In this document: positions 56,590-60,000 of the stretch, piece after piece
How the letters are laid out: each line of letters opens with the position of its first letter
How positions within the stretch are numbered: position 1 is the stretch's first letter
Assembly: GCA_014529385.2 (NCBI GenBank)
Contig: CM043966.1
Coordinates: forward strand, 104,421,087 to 104,481,086
Source: Adiantum capillus-veneris
Taxonomy: Eukaryota > Streptophyta > Polypodiopsida > Polypodiales > Pteridaceae
DNA length: 60,000 nt
Direction of reading: 5' to 3'
Program-made: the position numbers and the translations under genes
The notes under the pieces: model-generated
What the model saw: only the letters and a program-made list of their open reading frames with translations
The model's database searches: none
Told to the model about the DNA's origin: nothing

Positions 56590-56820
56590 ACACACCTTGG
56601 CTACAATTCAACTATCAAGTATCAAATTTACTCTCACATAAGTACTGTAGTAATATGTAGACATAAGGTGATGTGTGGCTTTAGCAGAGCGGCCCATCCA
56701 AAGATCGTCCTCGGAGTCAAGTATCAAATTCACTCTCATATGACTGCAGTCATCTATAGACATAAGGTGATGTGTAGCTTTTGCACAGTAGCAAATCAAG
56801 AGATCGTCCTCGGAGGTAAT
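56391..56820. repeat. 65-bp and about 100-bp tandem duplications with poly(C)/(CA)n
   Basis: CCTATTCCGATGGTTTGTAC starts units at 56396 and 56461. After a C32 run (56544-56575) and a CA tract, the block AAGTATCAAATT-ACTCTCA...GATCGTCCTCGGAG is repeated at about 56616-56716 and 56718-56816. Confidence 0.88.
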
Positions 56821-56829
56821 GACAGTGCC

Positions 56830-57559
56830 AATAAATTTTTAGTTTCTTGGCCAACACCCAGAGTCTAGACTGTATCAATCAGAACGCTACCACATGAGCA
56901 AGAGGGAGGGGGGATTGGGGGAAACAAAATAGGGGTGTCTATTGCCCTTCTTGTTGGTCGATCGACTTGCTCGAGCGATACTGTGTACACAACATATTGA
57001 TAATTTCAAGATCCACAATGATCAGCTCTACCAACAATGATAATGATAATTATCCCATTAGTTATGCTAGGAGTGCAATTAATGTTGGCTGCTTCAATAC
57101 ATAGTTGCTTCAATTACATCGGGACGTATGTCAGCAAGAAAAGAAAATCTGGACAAAGCATAGAGAGATATGAAAAACAAAGACACATATGGAGGAAGGT
57201 GCATCTTCTTGTGCAATCTAATTTGACGTCTAGCTGGAAGAACAAAAAACTCAGGGAGTGACATAGAAAAGAGCATAGAGTCAGCAATTTGATGGGTTCA
57301 ATAGTGCAATCTGAGATAATCAGTGTCTCTGTCATGAGTTTTTCAAGGAAGAAAGTGATTCATCAAAATCATTTGCAAAGCAAGTAGACCTCCAAAGGTC
57401 TCAAAGCCTCAACACTTCATTACTACCACCATAGCCTAGTTCTCCTTCAGTTTTTTGAACAAAAGTTCTGATCTTTAGAGTCAATTTTATATGAGGCTTT
57501 GGAGATTTTGTGAATATTTCACTTCAAGAACTGTGCCTAATGTATCGGGCCTCCACAAT
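56830..57559. other. Unassigned interval
   Basis: No coding sequence or repeat recognised. Confidence 0.4.
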
Positions 57560-58190
<631 letters not shown>

Positions 58191-58199
58191 GAGATGTGC

Positions 58200-60000
58200 A
58201 CTCTCTGTGCACTACTGATCTTTGACAGGCTCAGAAGCAAGCATGCTAGACAAAGTATTCACAGAATTGTTAAGGATGATGGGGGAGTAGTATCAGATCC
58301 TGGAGAGATTATTGGAGAATGTAAGCAATATTTTCAGGGTATTCTGAACAAGGAGGTAGACATATCTTTCTGAAAGGCAGCATGCTATTGATTTAATGCT
58401 TTTAGTGGTGGATCCATGCGCCAAGCAATACAAAAATATTGGAAGCTCCATTTGATGAGAAAGAAATAATGTGGGCTCTTAGAAGATTGGGAAATGAGAA
58501 AACACCTGAATATAGTGGACTATCAAAGGAATTTCTGGGACAAGCTTGAGCCCTTTGGTAATGGGAGCTATTAATCATATATGGCTAACTCAAAGCATGG
58601 ATCCATCATTGAAGTAGGGAATCATTAAACTGTTACCCAATTAGAAGACCTTTCCATCCTCTTTAACAGATTGGAGACCCATCACAATAATGGGCATTCT
58701 ATACAAAGTGAAGCTATTGCAATCAGGCTTAGCCCTTTCCATCCTGTTTAATAGATTGGAGACCCATCACAATAATGGGCATTCTATACAAAGTGAAGCT
58801 ATTGCAATCAGGGTTAGCCCTTTCCTTAGCAAGCATATTCATGAATCTCAATCTCGCTTTATTGGGGGGAGATTCATCATGGATAACATACTTACAGTGA
58901 TGCTTGGTATTGAACCATGTAGAAAAACAAACCAAAAAATGGTGCTGCTTCAATTAGACTTTGCAAAAGCGTTTGAATATGTTATCTAGGATTTTGTCTC
59001 TAGGGTTATGAGCAAACTTGGCTTTGGAGCTAGGATGTCAGCATGTATCATGTTGCTCGGGAGTGGAGCTAAATCAAATATTCTAGTGAATGGTAGATTA
59101 TCTGAGGATGTACTGGTATCAAGATCGGTTAGACAAGGATGCCCTCTTAGTCCATTGTTGTTTACTGTGGAAACTCATTGTTTGTACCGTTTTCTTACTG
59201 CACAGGCTGATGCTGGTAATATTAATGGTCTAGCAATAGGGCAAGATAATGTTGTGGAACTGAGATTTGCTGATGACACTATTGCTTTTTTGTGTGCTGA
59301 TAATATAAATATTGGCAAATGTATGAACTATCTTGCTGTGTACTCCTTGGCTGCTGAACTTGATCTCAATTTAGCAAAATCTTAGTTAGTTGATATCTCT
59401 GCTGACAAATTTGATAGCATCATCTAAGGTACTATCTTCAGACGTCTCGGCTACCCCCTAGGAGTAGATGTAACTAGAAACCAACTAACCAGTTGGGTGG
59501 AGGAACGGGTCTGCAGGAAAATAGCAAGTTGGCACTATGATGAATGGCCATTTCATGTCCAAGTTAGAATTATTCAGTCAATCTTGATTCCCTATATGCT
59601 TTACTTTCTCCCTTTGCTAGACTGGCCAAACAAGGCCTTGATTCGGTTAAGGTCTCATATCTTGATCTTGTTATGGGGTTCACCCTCCAAGGCCTGGTTA
59701 GCATGGGATTATGTAACAACCTCAATTCGACTAGGGGGCTTGGGTATCTTGAACCTCAAACACCATATGCTGGCTAGGAGAGCCACCTTTATTAATCGCA
59801 TGCTTGCATCAGACACTTGCTGGTCTCAAATTTTGTGGTGACTGGTTGATAAAGAGGTAGTATATTTTCATGGCACGTGGAATCTGAATCTTTGGGATAA
59901 ATTGTTCTCTGCGGCCCCTATCAAATTATGCAGGTCAACTGGAAATATGTTGGTCAAGTCTTGGAAATATGTATACTCTAATCTTGTTTGGTATGTAGAA
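58200..60000 (+). pseudogene. LINE ORF2 with RT core, runs off the window
   Basis: The pre-RT region (HRIVKDDGGVVSDPGEIIGE, 58255-58320) is followed by RT. FIGGRFIMDNILTVMLGIEP and MVLLQLDFAKAFEYVI lead to a stop at 58987. Then VSRSVRQGCPLSPLLFTVE (about 59125-59175), the catalytic RFADDTIAFL (FADD at 59266-59277), a stop at 59383, LGYPLGVDVTRNQL, WPFHVQVRIIQSILIPYMLY (59545-59600), and LARRATFINRMLASDTCW. An 85-bp tandem duplication at 58649-58818 interrupts the region before RT. Three or more stops mark it inactive, although the RT motifs are well kept. Confidence 0.88.
58649..58818 (+). repeat. 85-bp tandem duplication in the LINE
   Basis: CCTTTCCATCCT-TTTAA-AGATTGGAGACC...GAAGCTATTGCAATCAGG occurs at 58649 and 58734. 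85 is not a multiple of 3, so it shifts the frame. Confidence 0.9.

Overview
The window is plant nuclear DNA made almost entirely of nested and decayed transposable elements. I found no intact host gene, no rRNA gene and no convincing tRNA gene. A land plant is indicated by primer-binding sites matching initiator-Met tRNA, a chromodomain Ty3/gypsy element, a Ty1/copia element, LINEs with DUF4283-type ORF1, a CACTA element carrying a piece of a plant HIPP (HMA/CaaX) gene, and GT-AG introns of about 80-100 bp. Long GA/CT dinucleotide tracts are unusually abundant. The species cannot be named from the sequence.

Layout. 937-22591 is a Ty3/gypsy chromovirus with unequal LTRs. Its coding region is cut at 4465, where RT is joined to RNase H in the ancestral order, by a 14.1-kb insertion (4466-18591) with 27-bp perfect terminal inverted repeats. 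That insertion is itself interrupted by an LINE (9539-11306, 11-bp target duplication) and a hAT-type MITE (12017-12232, 8-bp target duplication). 24-35 kb holds LINE debris, three copies of a long-hairpin MITE with CACAAGAAG ends, a low-complexity cluster and a gypsy protease fragment. 35108-39817 is a complete-ended CACTA element. 40888-46451 is a young, complete Ty1/copia element with a perfect GATTG target duplication, inserted at the end of an older copia fragment. 46.6-50.3 kb is a reverse-strand LINE, 52.2-53.7 kb a forward LINE end, and 58.2 kb to the window edge another LINE.

The most unusual part is the 14-kb inverted-repeat element. It carries (-) a divergent histone H3-fold protein followed in the same frame by an acidic, repetitive tail; (-) a C48/Ulp1-like cysteine protease remnant; (+) a Cys/His-rich gene; (-) a decayed gene with a D...GDLK...CxxC pattern that may be its transposase; and (+) an unrecognised gene. 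Directly upstream of three of these genes lie three different families of tandem hairpins whose arms share one core, GGTCAnwACCAAGCGA. This gene set and architecture match no plant transposon family I know. It is my candidate for an undescribed system, although this copy is clearly degenerate (in-frame stops, frameshifts).
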